From a virus, in the IMG/VR virus record IMGVR_UViG_3300033388_001888, positions 1 to 36,609 of that record: 36,609 bases of DNA; one strand, given 5' to 3'. How positions within the stretch are numbered: the first letter of the stretch is position 1; the number at the start of each line of letters is the position of its first letter. The position numbers were made by a program, and so were the translations under genes. A model generated the notes under the pieces. The model saw only the letters and a list, made by a program, of their open reading frames with translations. It made no database searches and was not told where the DNA came from. Positions 13,939-20,752 of the stretch are shown one piece after another.

Positions 13939-14349
13939 TTATGTAATAGTTTCTGCCACATATAGCGAAAACCTGCTAACACCATGACGGGTTAAGCCGT
14001 CGGGGTCTAATGTAGCATTGCTGAATTCAAATGTAATGCCAGCGATACCATAATCATTGTTAGGTAAAGCTATCGTTTGCCTGTTTAACAGGTCGTATAT
14101 ATTCGCCTGTAACTGCTTAGCTTCTAAAAAGCCTGAATATCTAGACCATACATGTATCGTTGAGGTTACGAAAAATCCACCCTCTGCGTCAGTTGAGCCC
14201 TCACTAAACGTATCGTCACCAATAACCACATAAGGAAAGCCCGCATCTGTAGCGGTTGCGTTTTGTGGCACATCATCATAAACAGGCACACTTAAACCAG
14301 CCGTTAATGCGTTAAAAATTGCCTCTTGTATATCAATCTGTACTTGCAT
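13939..14349 (-). CDS. Tail terminator / tail completion protein (136 aa, DUF3168-like)
   Basis: Pattern of DUF3168 proteins: IQEAIFNALTAGLSVPVYDDVPQ, then PYVVIGDD, STIHVWSRYSGFLEAKQLQANIYDLLNR and SRFSLYVAE at the C-terminus. This family caps the tail tube and joins it to the head. Its start overlaps the upstream gp10-like gene by 17 bases. Confidence 0.85.
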   Translation of the reverse strand: MQVQIDIQEAIFNALTAGLSVPVYDDVPQNATATDAGFPYVVIGDDTFSEGSTDAEGGFFVTSTIHVWSRYSGFLEAKQLQANIYDLLNRQTIALPNNDYGIAGITFEFSNATLDPDGLTRHGVSRFSLYVAETIT

Positions 14350-14779
14350 CTATCGCATCCTTAACCGCTTTAACAAACAAGCTGTTTATTTTTGATTGTT
14401 TAGCAATTAATGCTTTATGTAAAAATGGCCTAGGCTCCATATTCATAGTGCCGAATTCTAAAGCCTCTGAATATTCAGCAGACGAACCAACGAAAACCGA
14501 ATCGCCTCTAATTTCTGTAGCAATGCCTTTTATCAAGGTACCTGTATCTGTGTTTGGTGAGTCACCAGCTTTCGACGCAGTGTGGTTTTTCTTGCCGCCG
14601 CCATTTCTATATCTAACGACCCTATCGCCCGAACTAATCTCTTGTATATTTTGCTTTGCCTGTGATTCAACTAACAAACCACCAGTGATTAATGCGTCTT
14701 TTAATTCTTTGCCAAAGTTAACTTGTAGCTTGGCTAAATTACTTTCTAGCTCGGCCATACCTTTGACTTGTTCGGTCAT
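14333..14779 (-). CDS. HK97 gp10-like neck/tail completion protein (148 aa)
   Basis: Family layout: short N-terminal coil (MAELESNLAKLQVNFGKELKDALITGG), then AKQNIQEISSGDRVVRYRNGGGKKNHTASKAGDSPNTDTG with the expected basic loop, then SVFVGSSAEYSEALEFGTMNMEPRPFLHKAL. The EFGT-x-N/R-PRPFL block is diagnostic. It starts in the stop of the previous gene (ATGA). Acts in the head-tail joint. Confidence 0.88.
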   Translation of the reverse strand: MTEQVKGMAELESNLAKLQVNFGKELKDALITGGLLVESQAKQNIQEISSGDRVVRYRNGGGKKNHTASKAGDSPNTDTGTLIKGIATEIRGDSVFVGSSAEYSEALEFGTMNMEPRPFLHKALIAKQSKINSLFVKAVKDAIDASTD

Positions 14780-15114
14780 TGCGCAACACCTTCTTCACAA
14801 TGTAATTCAAGCCATTTATTTCTTTCTTCAATATTGATAATCGCTCTAATTTGAAAGTGACGGCCGTTATAATTGATACGGTCGGTGTTCAAAATGTCAG
14901 CAGTATATCGGATAAATACACGATGAGATAATTTTGCCTCAAGACGTTGACTGTGTAGCTTTTCGCTACCTGTTAGCGGCTTAATAAAGGCTTTAAGGTT
15001 TTTGTTAGTTATCCATATTTCAGAATTGCCGCCGATATCATCAGGCGATTTCATCAACCTATCAATAGCGATTGAGTTCCTAAGTTTTCCAGCGTAAATA
15101 TCACAGCATTTCAC
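14776..15114 (-). CDS. Head closure protein (112 aa, head-tail joining family)
   Basis: Resembles SPP1 gp16-type stoppers: AGKLRNSIAIDRLMKSPDDIGG, FIKPLTGSEKLHSQRLEAKLSHRVFIRYT, DRINYNGRHFQIRAIINIEERNKWLELHCEE. The likely start is a GTG that overlaps the preceding stop (GTGA), with only a weak ribosome site, so translation is probably coupled. Closes the portal channel after packaging. Confidence 0.85.
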   Translation of the reverse strand: MKCCDIYAGKLRNSIAIDRLMKSPDDIGGNSEIWITNKNLKAFIKPLTGSEKLHSQRLEAKLSHRVFIRYTADILNTDRINYNGRHFQIRAIINIEERNKWLELHCEEGVAQ

Positions 15115-15713
15115 AGGCTAAGTACCATAGCACTAACGCCCCATACAGAATTTGCCCCACTTTCTTTAGCGGCATTACCAATATCACAGGCTCCACGATG
15201 TTCGTACAAATACCCGGCCATCATATTAATACCCAAAATAACGTTAGCGGGAATGTCAGCAGGTAACGTGTAACCAGCAGTATAAGTGACTTCGATGTTT
15301 TCACCGTAGCTTTCAAAGAATATACGAGGCGGCTTGCTGTTTAAATCTGACGTAAAGGTCTCAGCGACACTATCAACGGTCACGCTACTAACTACGCTTA
15401 CCGGGTAAAGTGGTATATCAATCCAAGCATCTAAATTAGACGATACCGGGCTAAGGCCAGTAAATCTTGCGCCTATAGACGGATAACGGTCGAATTTAAG
15501 CAACCATTCGCGTGATAGTAACTCATTACTTGATTGCGCTATATACCATTCACAAACAGCTAATAAGAACGAATTCAATAAAACGTCATCAGCAGCGTTG
15601 TAATCCAAGCCTAGAAAATTAGAAAATTCTTCAGGAGTAACAGGGCTAATTAATGCCCCGCTAGTCGTGTTGCTTTTCTTGTTTTCTCTCGTTTTTTGGT
15701 TTCCGTATGACAT
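15111..15713 (-). CDS. Head-tail connector, gp6-like (200 aa)
   Basis: After a polar N-terminus comes the connector fold: ISPVTPEEFSNFLGLDYNAADDVLLNSFLLAVCEWYIAQ, DIPLYPVSVVSSVTV, then VTYTAGYTLPADIPANVILGINMMAGYLYEHRG, which is the hallmark of the family. It forms a ring below the portal. AAGGTG lies upstream; the start lies inside the preceding 65-aa gene (53-base overlap). Confidence 0.88.
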   Translation of the reverse strand: MSYGNQKTRENKKSNTTSGALISPVTPEEFSNFLGLDYNAADDVLLNSFLLAVCEWYIAQSSNELLSREWLLKFDRYPSIGARFTGLSPVSSNLDAWIDIPLYPVSVVSSVTVDSVAETFTSDLNSKPPRIFFESYGENIEVTYTAGYTLPADIPANVILGINMMAGYLYEHRGACDIGNAAKESGANSVWGVSAMVLSL

Positions 15714-15858
15714 TTTTTGTCACCTTTGTTACTTCGGGTTTAACAACTTTCACTTCGCGTATTAATCCACGCTCTAGCCGCTCATCATTATGCGGTAAAT
15801 TCTCTGGCACCTCGTCGCCCTCGCGATACTTGCCAAAGTTCATGTTTGCTATGTACAT
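15661..15858 (-). CDS. Small structural-region protein (65 aa)
   Basis: ATG 15858 has an excellent GGAGG site; the open frame reaches 15900 but without support. MYIANMNFGKYREGDEVPEN followed by NDERLERGLI resembles small proteins often found between capsid and connector genes. The C-terminal half is very basic (Lys/Arg/Val rich). First gene downstream of the rightward moron, so it probably uses the leftward promoter at 15903-15931. Confidence 0.75.
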   Translation of the reverse strand: MYIANMNFGKYREGDEVPENLPHNDERLERGLIREVKVVKPEVTKVTKNVIRKPKNERKQEKQHD

Positions 15859-15902
15859 TGTATGCCCTCCGTTTTTATTTATTTTAGCACTGATAAACAT
15901 TA

Positions 15903-15931
15903 AATGTAAATAAAGGTTGCGATGGTGTCAA
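15903..15931 (-). promoter_or_regulatory. Leftward promoter for connector/tail genes
   Basis: On the minus strand a consensus -35 TTGACA (15926-15931), 17 bases, then TACATT (15903-15908) as -10. The start would fall about 38 bases before the GGAGG-led gene at 15858. The -35 box is itself one of the TGTCAATT repeats, so the binding protein of those repeats should control it. Confidence 0.6.
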
Positions 15932-15944
15932 TTGATGTTAGAAT
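15917..15944 (+). promoter_or_regulatory. Rightward promoter of the moron
   Basis: TTGCGA (15917-15922), 16-base spacer, TAGAAT (15939-15944), five of six matches for the -10. The start would be near 15951, 26 bases before the HTH gene. The element overlaps the divergent leftward promoter and the operator repeats. Confidence 0.6.
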
Positions 15945-15966
15945 GATGTCAATTGATGTCAATTAC
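15926..15966. promoter_or_regulatory. Phased operator repeats (three TGTCAATT sites)
   Basis: TGTCAATTGATGT occurs exactly at 15926-15938 and 15947-15959, and a third TGTCAATT starts at 15957. Spacings are 21 and 10 bases, two and one helical turns, so the three sites face the same side of DNA. They cover the spacer and start of the rightward promoter and the -35 of the leftward one. Probably bound by the small HTH protein encoded just downstream. Confidence 0.7.
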
Positions 15967-15976
15967 TAGGGTTTAT

Positions 15977-16138
15977 ATGAATAGCACAACGCAAAAATTA
16001 AAGGCAAAAGGGTACAGTATTGGTCAGTTTCTAAAAAAGTCAGGGATTAGCCTGAGTTCATACCGCCGATATGAGAAAGAGGGGAACCCGAATAACGGAA
16101 TGCTTAACAGGCTGATTGATGGATTAGAGGCTAAGTAA
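15977..16138 (+). CDS. Small HTH-like regulator of the moron (53 aa)
   Basis: ATG 15977, after AGGG, gives MNSTTQKLKAKGYSIGQFLK..., 53 aa; the frame is open from 15953 but that would start within the operator repeats. YSIGQFLKKSGISLSSYRRYEK fits a helix-turn-helix: helix, G-I-S turn, recognition helix. First gene of a three-gene rightward unit inside the leftward late operon, next to phased repeats it may bind. Its stop overlaps the next start (TAATG). Confidence 0.75.
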   Translation: MNSTTQKLKAKGYSIGQFLKKSGISLSSYRRYEKEGNPNNGMLNRLIDGLEAK

Positions 16139-16593
16139 TGAGTAACATACTAAAACTAAAAAGAACCAAAGAGCATGACTACCAAGATAAAATCAAAGAT
16201 TTAATTTCCTTTGACGACAATAATATCAACGACCTTTTGAGTGACGCTAACCACATACAGGCTAACTTTAAGGCCATACGTGAGGAGGGTAACATAAAAA
16301 TAGAGATGTTTTTTAGTGAGGCTTATGAGGATATAACTATCGATTGTTATCTTGTTACGCTTACTGTTCTAGGTGTTGAGTATCACGAGGTGTCTAGCCT
16401 TGATACTACATTCAAAAGCTTTGTGGATGCTCTCGACTTTATTACTTGTGAGCTTTTATCACCGGAAAATAAAGGGCTTGGGTTACAGATTAGAATGGTC
16501 GATTGCGATAATGCCACCCCTGAGGATATGTGTAAGGATGATTTTACCGGGTCGGTGTCATTTATGGTTGGCTGTGAGTTAGAGGTTAAATAA
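16138..16593 (+). CDS. Moron protein of unknown function (151 aa)
   Basis: Soluble acidic 151-aa protein, coupled to the HTH gene by TAATG. A basic N-terminus (LKLKRTKEHDYQDKIKD) is followed by alternating strands and helices with many Asp/Glu and four Cys (in DCYLV, FITCELL, VDCDN, VGCELEV and MCKDD segments). No motif identified. As the central gene of an inserted unit it may be the cargo that affects the host or competing phages. Confidence 0.75.
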   Translation: MSNILKLKRTKEHDYQDKIKDLISFDDNNINDLLSDANHIQANFKAIREEGNIKIEMFFSEAYEDITIDCYLVTLTVLGVEYHEVSSLDTTFKSFVDALDFITCELLSPENKGLGLQIRMVDCDNATPEDMCKDDFTGSVSFMVGCELEVK

Positions 16594-16736
16594 TGGATAA
16601 AAGCACAATGGTTTGGGTTACTTTACTATCTATGTCCGTCATACACACCGCGCTTATGTATGTCACAGGTGATAGTGATTATTGGGTGTCCTCGCAATCG
16701 TTTTTGGCGGCATCTTTCATTGCTATATTGAAGTAG
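16593..16736 (+). CDS. Moron membrane protein (47 aa)
   Basis: Starts in the stop of the 151-aa gene (TAATG). Two short hydrophobic segments, VWVTLLSMSVIHTALMYV and WVSSQSFLAASFIAIL, flank a GDSDY turn, suggesting a two-pass inner-membrane peptide. Last gene of the moron, followed by a bidirectional terminator. Could anchor the partner protein or act as an exclusion factor. Confidence 0.65.
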   Translation: MDKSTMVWVTLLSMSVIHTALMYVTGDSDYWVSSQSFLAASFIAILK

Positions 16737-16749
16737 CATAACGCGCACC

Positions 16750-16776
16750 AAAAAGGCTCAATTAAGAGCCTTTTTT
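16750..16776. terminator. Bidirectional terminator between moron and capsid gene
   Basis: GGCTC/GAGCC stem extended by A5/T5, 6-base loop (AATTAA). T-runs exist on both strands. It ends the rightward moron transcript and the leftward capsid transcript, whose stop codon is at 16791. Leftward genes beyond it would then depend on read-through or on the promoter at 15903-15931. Confidence 0.88.
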
Positions 16777-16790
16777 ATTACAGCCAAATA

Positions 16791-17978
16791 CTAAGGAAGG
16801 GCAGGAGTTAACACGCCCTTAACGAATGCTAAAGGACGTTCGATAGCGAAAGCTAAGCGTTCTTCGGCAAGGATAGCGATACCATTCTTGATGAATAGGT
16901 CGGCATGTTGGTCAGCAGTGAATACTGATTTTTGCTGACGGTCATAGATAGTCGCGCCCATAGCGAAATCGCCCATCAAGAAAGTACCTTCTGGCATACC
17001 GTTTGAAACAACTACAGGGATGCGCCACATACGAGCCTCGCCACCTTGTGGAACTGTAGCCCAGATGTAATGACCATCAGTGCCTTTGCTGGTTTCCAAG
17101 ATTTCCCAATCAGCAGGGCTGACCACAACAGCAGTAGCCGCATAGTTTTTCAATTGTAAAGCTGTAACAGCCTTACGGATATGGTCTACCCAAATAGTAC
17201 CAGTTTCAGCACCAGAGGCACCAATAGTAGGAACAGCAGAATCAACCAATAAACCTTTTAAGTTATTGCCTGTGCCATCACCAAGTAAAAGCTGGCTATC
17301 AGATAATAAATCAAGGCCGTACATTAAACGGTTATCAATCTCAGCTTGTAAGCGTGGAACATCAGCTAAAATTTGACGAGAAGCAACGACATAATGCGCC
17401 ATTGTCTGTACTACATACGTTTCTTGCGTATATGTAATATCAGATTTGGCTTTATCGGCTAACTCGCCAGCTTGTGGTGCTGCTTGGTTGTCAAAAGCAT
17501 TTTCACGCATAACTTCAACAGCAGAATCGGCAATCGGAATCGTAGTCAATAAGTCACGGATTAATACTTGGCGATTAGGATCACGAAATATGGTCGGATT
17601 ACGGAATTGAGTAGTCAATGCGCCAGCACTACCGCCACCATTACTAATATCTTTAGTGATTAAGTTTAACTCACAGGCGTCAGTACGATTGCCGCTGCGG
17701 TTTTTAAACTCTTGAGACTCAATAAACTGTTGGCCAGCCGTTTTACGTTCCATCAATACACCTTCTACAGCGCGATTTGATTTAACTTCTAACTTGGTCA
17801 TGCGCTCATCAACTGATTTGATTTCTGTTGATACGTTAGCGATTGAGGTGCCTACTTCTTTGGCGTTAGCTTCGGCAGCTTCTTTGATTGATTTTACTTC
17901 GCCAGCTTGTGCGTCTAATGATTTTTTAATATCACCAGTAGCGTTAACAAGTGCGTCGTTTAATTCTTTGATTTCCAT
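16791..17978 (-). CDS. Major capsid protein, HK97 fold (395 aa)
   Basis: Start chosen at MEIKELNDALVNATGD (17978); an upstream in-frame ATG at 18014 overlaps the protease gene and adds a poor N-terminus. The first 100 residues are a helical scaffold-like delta domain (IKEAAEANAKEVGTSIANVSTEIKSVDERMTKLE). The capsid body follows: TRFRNP-like NPTIFRDPNRQVLIRDLLTTIPI, VQTMAHYVVASRQILADVPRL, LLLGDGTGNNLKGLL and FAIERPLAFVKGVL. The protease encoded just upstream probably removes the delta domain during maturation. Confidence 0.93.
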   Translation of the reverse strand: MEIKELNDALVNATGDIKKSLDAQAGEVKSIKEAAEANAKEVGTSIANVSTEIKSVDERMTKLEVKSNRAVEGVLMERKTAGQQFIESQEFKNRSGNRTDACELNLITKDISNGGGSAGALTTQFRNPTIFRDPNRQVLIRDLLTTIPIADSAVEVMRENAFDNQAAPQAGELADKAKSDITYTQETYVVQTMAHYVVASRQILADVPRLQAEIDNRLMYGLDLLSDSQLLLGDGTGNNLKGLLVDSAVPTIGASGAETGTIWVDHIRKAVTALQLKNYAATAVVVSPADWEILETSKGTDGHYIWATVPQGGEARMWRIPVVVSNGMPEGTFLMGDFAMGATIYDRQQKSVFTADQHADLFIKNGIAILAEERLAFAIERPLAFVKGVLTPALP

Positions 17979-17994
17979 TTTAATATCTCGCTTA

Positions 17995-18654
17995 TTAATT
18001 AAAGTTGTGAGCAATGCCGCTCATTTTTTGTATGATAGCTAATGTATCATCGTACAACGGCTTATCGTCTTTCTGAGTGATAATAATCGGCTCATCAATA
18101 TTAATAAGTGTTTTAAGTTCGTTCAACATGTGAACAAATTCGGTTTTATCCTTGGGATTAATGCCCTTGGATTTAGCAATAACTAGTTGCTCATGTAGTG
18201 ATTTGACGGCCAATATATGTGCCGCTTCATTGGCTGGGAATGTTACCGGGCTAAATTCAAATAATTTAACCTCAGATATAATCCTTACGCCATTTTCATT
18301 AATACCCGCTTTATTCTTTGGTATAGAAAAGCCGATACTCATGGTATTGACAACACCATCACGCATTAACTCAAGGGCGTCATCACCTAATTGTGTGCGG
18401 GATATTTTACCCTTAACGTACAACCCTGTGGAGTCCTCGAACATCTCCGTCGGCATACCAAGTGCTTGGTCATGTTGCCACAGCATTTTAATTCGCTTGG
18501 AGGTGAGACCCTCTTGAATTGTTTTCTTAAAGGCACCCTCTTGGATAATGTCGTTGGTCTGGTCTAAGTCCCACGTTGATGCGTAACCCTCAATAGTCCG
18601 GGCGCTCATATCAATTGCGGTTTCTTTTAGCTCGATACTTTTAAATTCTTTCAC
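17995..18654 (-). CDS. HK97-family prohead protease (219 aa)
   Basis: GTG start at 18654 with AGGG seven bases upstream. MSARTIEGYASTWDLDQTNDIIQEGAF is the family N-terminus. The catalytic His is in MLWQHD (H61) and the Ser in VNTMSIGFS (S106); FEFSPVTFPANEAAHI follows. It cleaves the scaffold domain of the capsid protein, and probably itself, in the prohead. The C-terminal 60 residues (from about 160) are extra and helical. Confidence 0.92.
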   Translation of the reverse strand: MKEFKSIELKETAIDMSARTIEGYASTWDLDQTNDIIQEGAFKKTIQEGLTSKRIKMLWQHDQALGMPTEMFEDSTGLYVKGKISRTQLGDDALELMRDGVVNTMSIGFSIPKNKAGINENGVRIISEVKLFEFSPVTFPANEAAHILAVKSLHEQLVIAKSKGINPKDKTEFVHMLNELKTLINIDEPIIITQKDDKPLYDDTLAIIQKMSGIAHNFN

Positions 18655-18714
18655 TTTAACGCCCTGTATTGTCTGATTTGTTTAATTCTACTACACAATT
18701 TTAGTGTTGGCTAA

Positions 18715-19470
18715 TTACGCCACATCATAACCGATTACGCACTTACAATTAATGACATTCCCCGCACTCCCTGAGCTGTCACCCGGATACCGTAACTGTT
18801 CACCATCAACATCAAAATCCTGCGATAACGCCCGCTTTTGTCCGTCGATATCCAGATGGGATTCCCTTGCTGTATCTGTCCTATCTGATAGCCAAATTTT
18901 GACCATCGGAATTTCTGTTTTTCTCGCTACATTTAGGCTAATACCTTGTGAGCTACCATGCGCCTCTGTACGTGCGATAGTCTGAGCCCTTGACGCTGAT
19001 AATGTCGGTGCAACTTCATGTATCAATCGGCCAATCTCGCGCTCTCCTAGCCCCTCGACCCTAGCATCAGCAGCTATTTTCAATGTGGCATCAAGTGTGG
19101 TGCCTGTAATGCTAACTATTTGCGTCCTGCCCTCTGTCAATATCCAATCAGCTATAGCTTGGTCAACAATTGGCGTGGTGATATCTCGCTTTAATTCCAT
19201 CTGTAAAAAGTGTTTAGCGATAGTAAACATGCCGCTAACTGATAACTTGCCCGACTCAGCCCATAGGCTAGTTAATATCTTGGTCATGTTTTCGGCGTGT
19301 TTATTTCTAACTCTATCGCTGGCTAGTGGGTCGCCTAAATTATTGGCGACCTCATTCATAGCCCGATTAATTTCACGCGCTATGGGTTGAGTATAGCGCC
19401 TAGCAATACGGGTTATTCTGACGTTTTGATAGCGTCGCTCTTGCTGTTGGTTTCGACCACTAATCAGCAT
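18715..19470 (-). CDS. MuF-like minor head protein (251 aa)
   Basis: Starts 11 bases before the portal stop. The C-terminal half has the Mu gpF pattern: ASRAQTIARTEAHGSSQGISLNVARKTEIPMVKIWLSDRTDTARESHLDIDGQKR, then GSAGNVINCKCVIGYDV with the two terminal Cys. MuF proteins bind the portal inside the head and may be ejected with DNA. No C-terminal toxin domain is fused here. Confidence 0.88.
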   Translation of the reverse strand: MLISGRNQQQERRYQNVRITRIARRYTQPIAREINRAMNEVANNLGDPLASDRVRNKHAENMTKILTSLWAESGKLSVSGMFTIAKHFLQMELKRDITTPIVDQAIADWILTEGRTQIVSITGTTLDATLKIAADARVEGLGEREIGRLIHEVAPTLSASRAQTIARTEAHGSSQGISLNVARKTEIPMVKIWLSDRTDTARESHLDIDGQKRALSQDFDVDGEQLRYPGDSSGSAGNVINCKCVIGYDVA

Positions 19471-20731
19471 TGATGGACTTCTTTAAAAGCTCATTGTAAA
19501 CGGCTTTTTTGCTCTCATCCGTCGTGCTGTCAAAATCGAAATTACTCGGAATGGCTGAACTAGGAAGATAACCAACGTCACCACCGTCAACATCATCAAA
19601 GCCAAGAGTAAACCTATTATTGAGAGTGTTAAACGGCACACCCATAGACCATAACTTGCTAGCGTTTTCAATTCGCTCTCCCATGTTAACTTGTAGTGCT
19701 GCTACGTTGGCAGTATCGTAAACCACTCGGATGGTTTCGCCATTTCTAGCAAAATCATGTACCAAGCAGCGGTTTAATTGGTCTTTCAACTCATCCATCA
19801 ATGGTAATATAGTATCTAGCCAGAACACCTTACGGGCTGTCTCTGCGTTAGATAAGTTAGCCTCGTTCATATCGGCGTATAGAGCAGACGGCACACCATA
19901 AACGGCGCTTATTTCTTCCCGGCTAAATTTACGGGTGTTCATAAAGTCCATTTCAATAGGGGATAAGCTCAGCTGTTGTACTTTGGCTTTTGATAAAATC
20001 AATGGCTCTTTTGCTGAACCTGTGCCCGTTTTCTTTCTGATAACTTCGCTGGCTTGGTCGTACTGGTCTGGCGTTAATTCACTGTCAAAACTAATAGCCA
20101 TATCAGGAACACATCTATTTTGCATCGATACTTTTTGCCATTCCTGCCCGGCATTATCAACATCGACCGCTTTACCTGCCGCCTGTAGTGGTGACTGACC
20201 AAAGTAATAATCATCAGGATTGACAAACTTAAATTGGCACATATCACCAGCATCAATAACTGTATTGTTATGTGTTTGCTTGTAATTTCTAATGGTTCCA
20301 TCAGAGCTTATATCAATACCAACTGAGTAGGGCATTACAGGCCATAACTCCATCGGTAAATCACCCATACCACCACGAATTTTACGCCAAAAGCCGTTAC
20401 CAGCTAAATCTAAATGGCATATCAATAAGCGCATTAACTCACCCGTTGACATTTCAGGGTTGGGGTTATCAAGTAACCGCTGCAATGGGTGACTAGGTGT
20501 CGCTTGCCATTCATCACCTACAAGCTGCTCAACAACCCACGGAATGGAACTAACAGCGTCATAGCGTTTTTTAATACAAGCAAATACAGGTACTGAGCTT
20601 TTAAACCCTTCCTCCACTGCTTTTTTAGCGTCCCATTTAGACCAACTAGCGACGGATGAATAATTATTTCTGTCACCGCCAAAGCCTTTGGCCTCTTTGA
20701 TTGGTTGAAATTTCTTTTTAAAAGGCCACAT
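19460..20731 (-). CDS. Portal protein, HK97 type (423 aa)
   Basis: AGGAG upstream of ATG. Family features include PVFACIKKRYDAVSSIPWVV, HPLQRLLDNPNPEMSTGELMRLLI, LDLAGNGFW, ELWPVMPYSV, MCQFKFVNPDDYYFGQSPLQAAGKAV and AVYGVPSALYADMNEANLSNAETARKVFWLDTILP. The dodecameric portal is the DNA entry and exit channel and docks the terminase. Located upstream of MuF-like, protease and capsid genes as usual, but one unusual gene separates it from terminase. Confidence 0.93.
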   Translation of the reverse strand: MWPFKKKFQPIKEAKGFGGDRNNYSSVASWSKWDAKKAVEEGFKSSVPVFACIKKRYDAVSSIPWVVEQLVGDEWQATPSHPLQRLLDNPNPEMSTGELMRLLICHLDLAGNGFWRKIRGGMGDLPMELWPVMPYSVGIDISSDGTIRNYKQTHNNTVIDAGDMCQFKFVNPDDYYFGQSPLQAAGKAVDVDNAGQEWQKVSMQNRCVPDMAISFDSELTPDQYDQASEVIRKKTGTGSAKEPLILSKAKVQQLSLSPIEMDFMNTRKFSREEISAVYGVPSALYADMNEANLSNAETARKVFWLDTILPLMDELKDQLNRCLVHDFARNGETIRVVYDTANVAALQVNMGERIENASKLWSMGVPFNTLNNRFTLGFDDVDGGDVGYLPSSAIPSNFDFDSTTDESKKAVYNELLKKSINAD

Positions 20732-20752
20732 TTAAACGGCTCCTGTAATTAG

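Noticed and set aside
16373-16582. 69-aa alternative frame inside the moron 151-aa gene
   Set aside because: Same-strand shadow with no ribosome site, fully inside a well-coupled gene.
17979-18014. Upstream ATG for the capsid gene
   Set aside because: It overlaps the protease gene and gives an atypical N-terminus (MLTTLINKRDIK); MEIKELNDAL fits the HK97 family.
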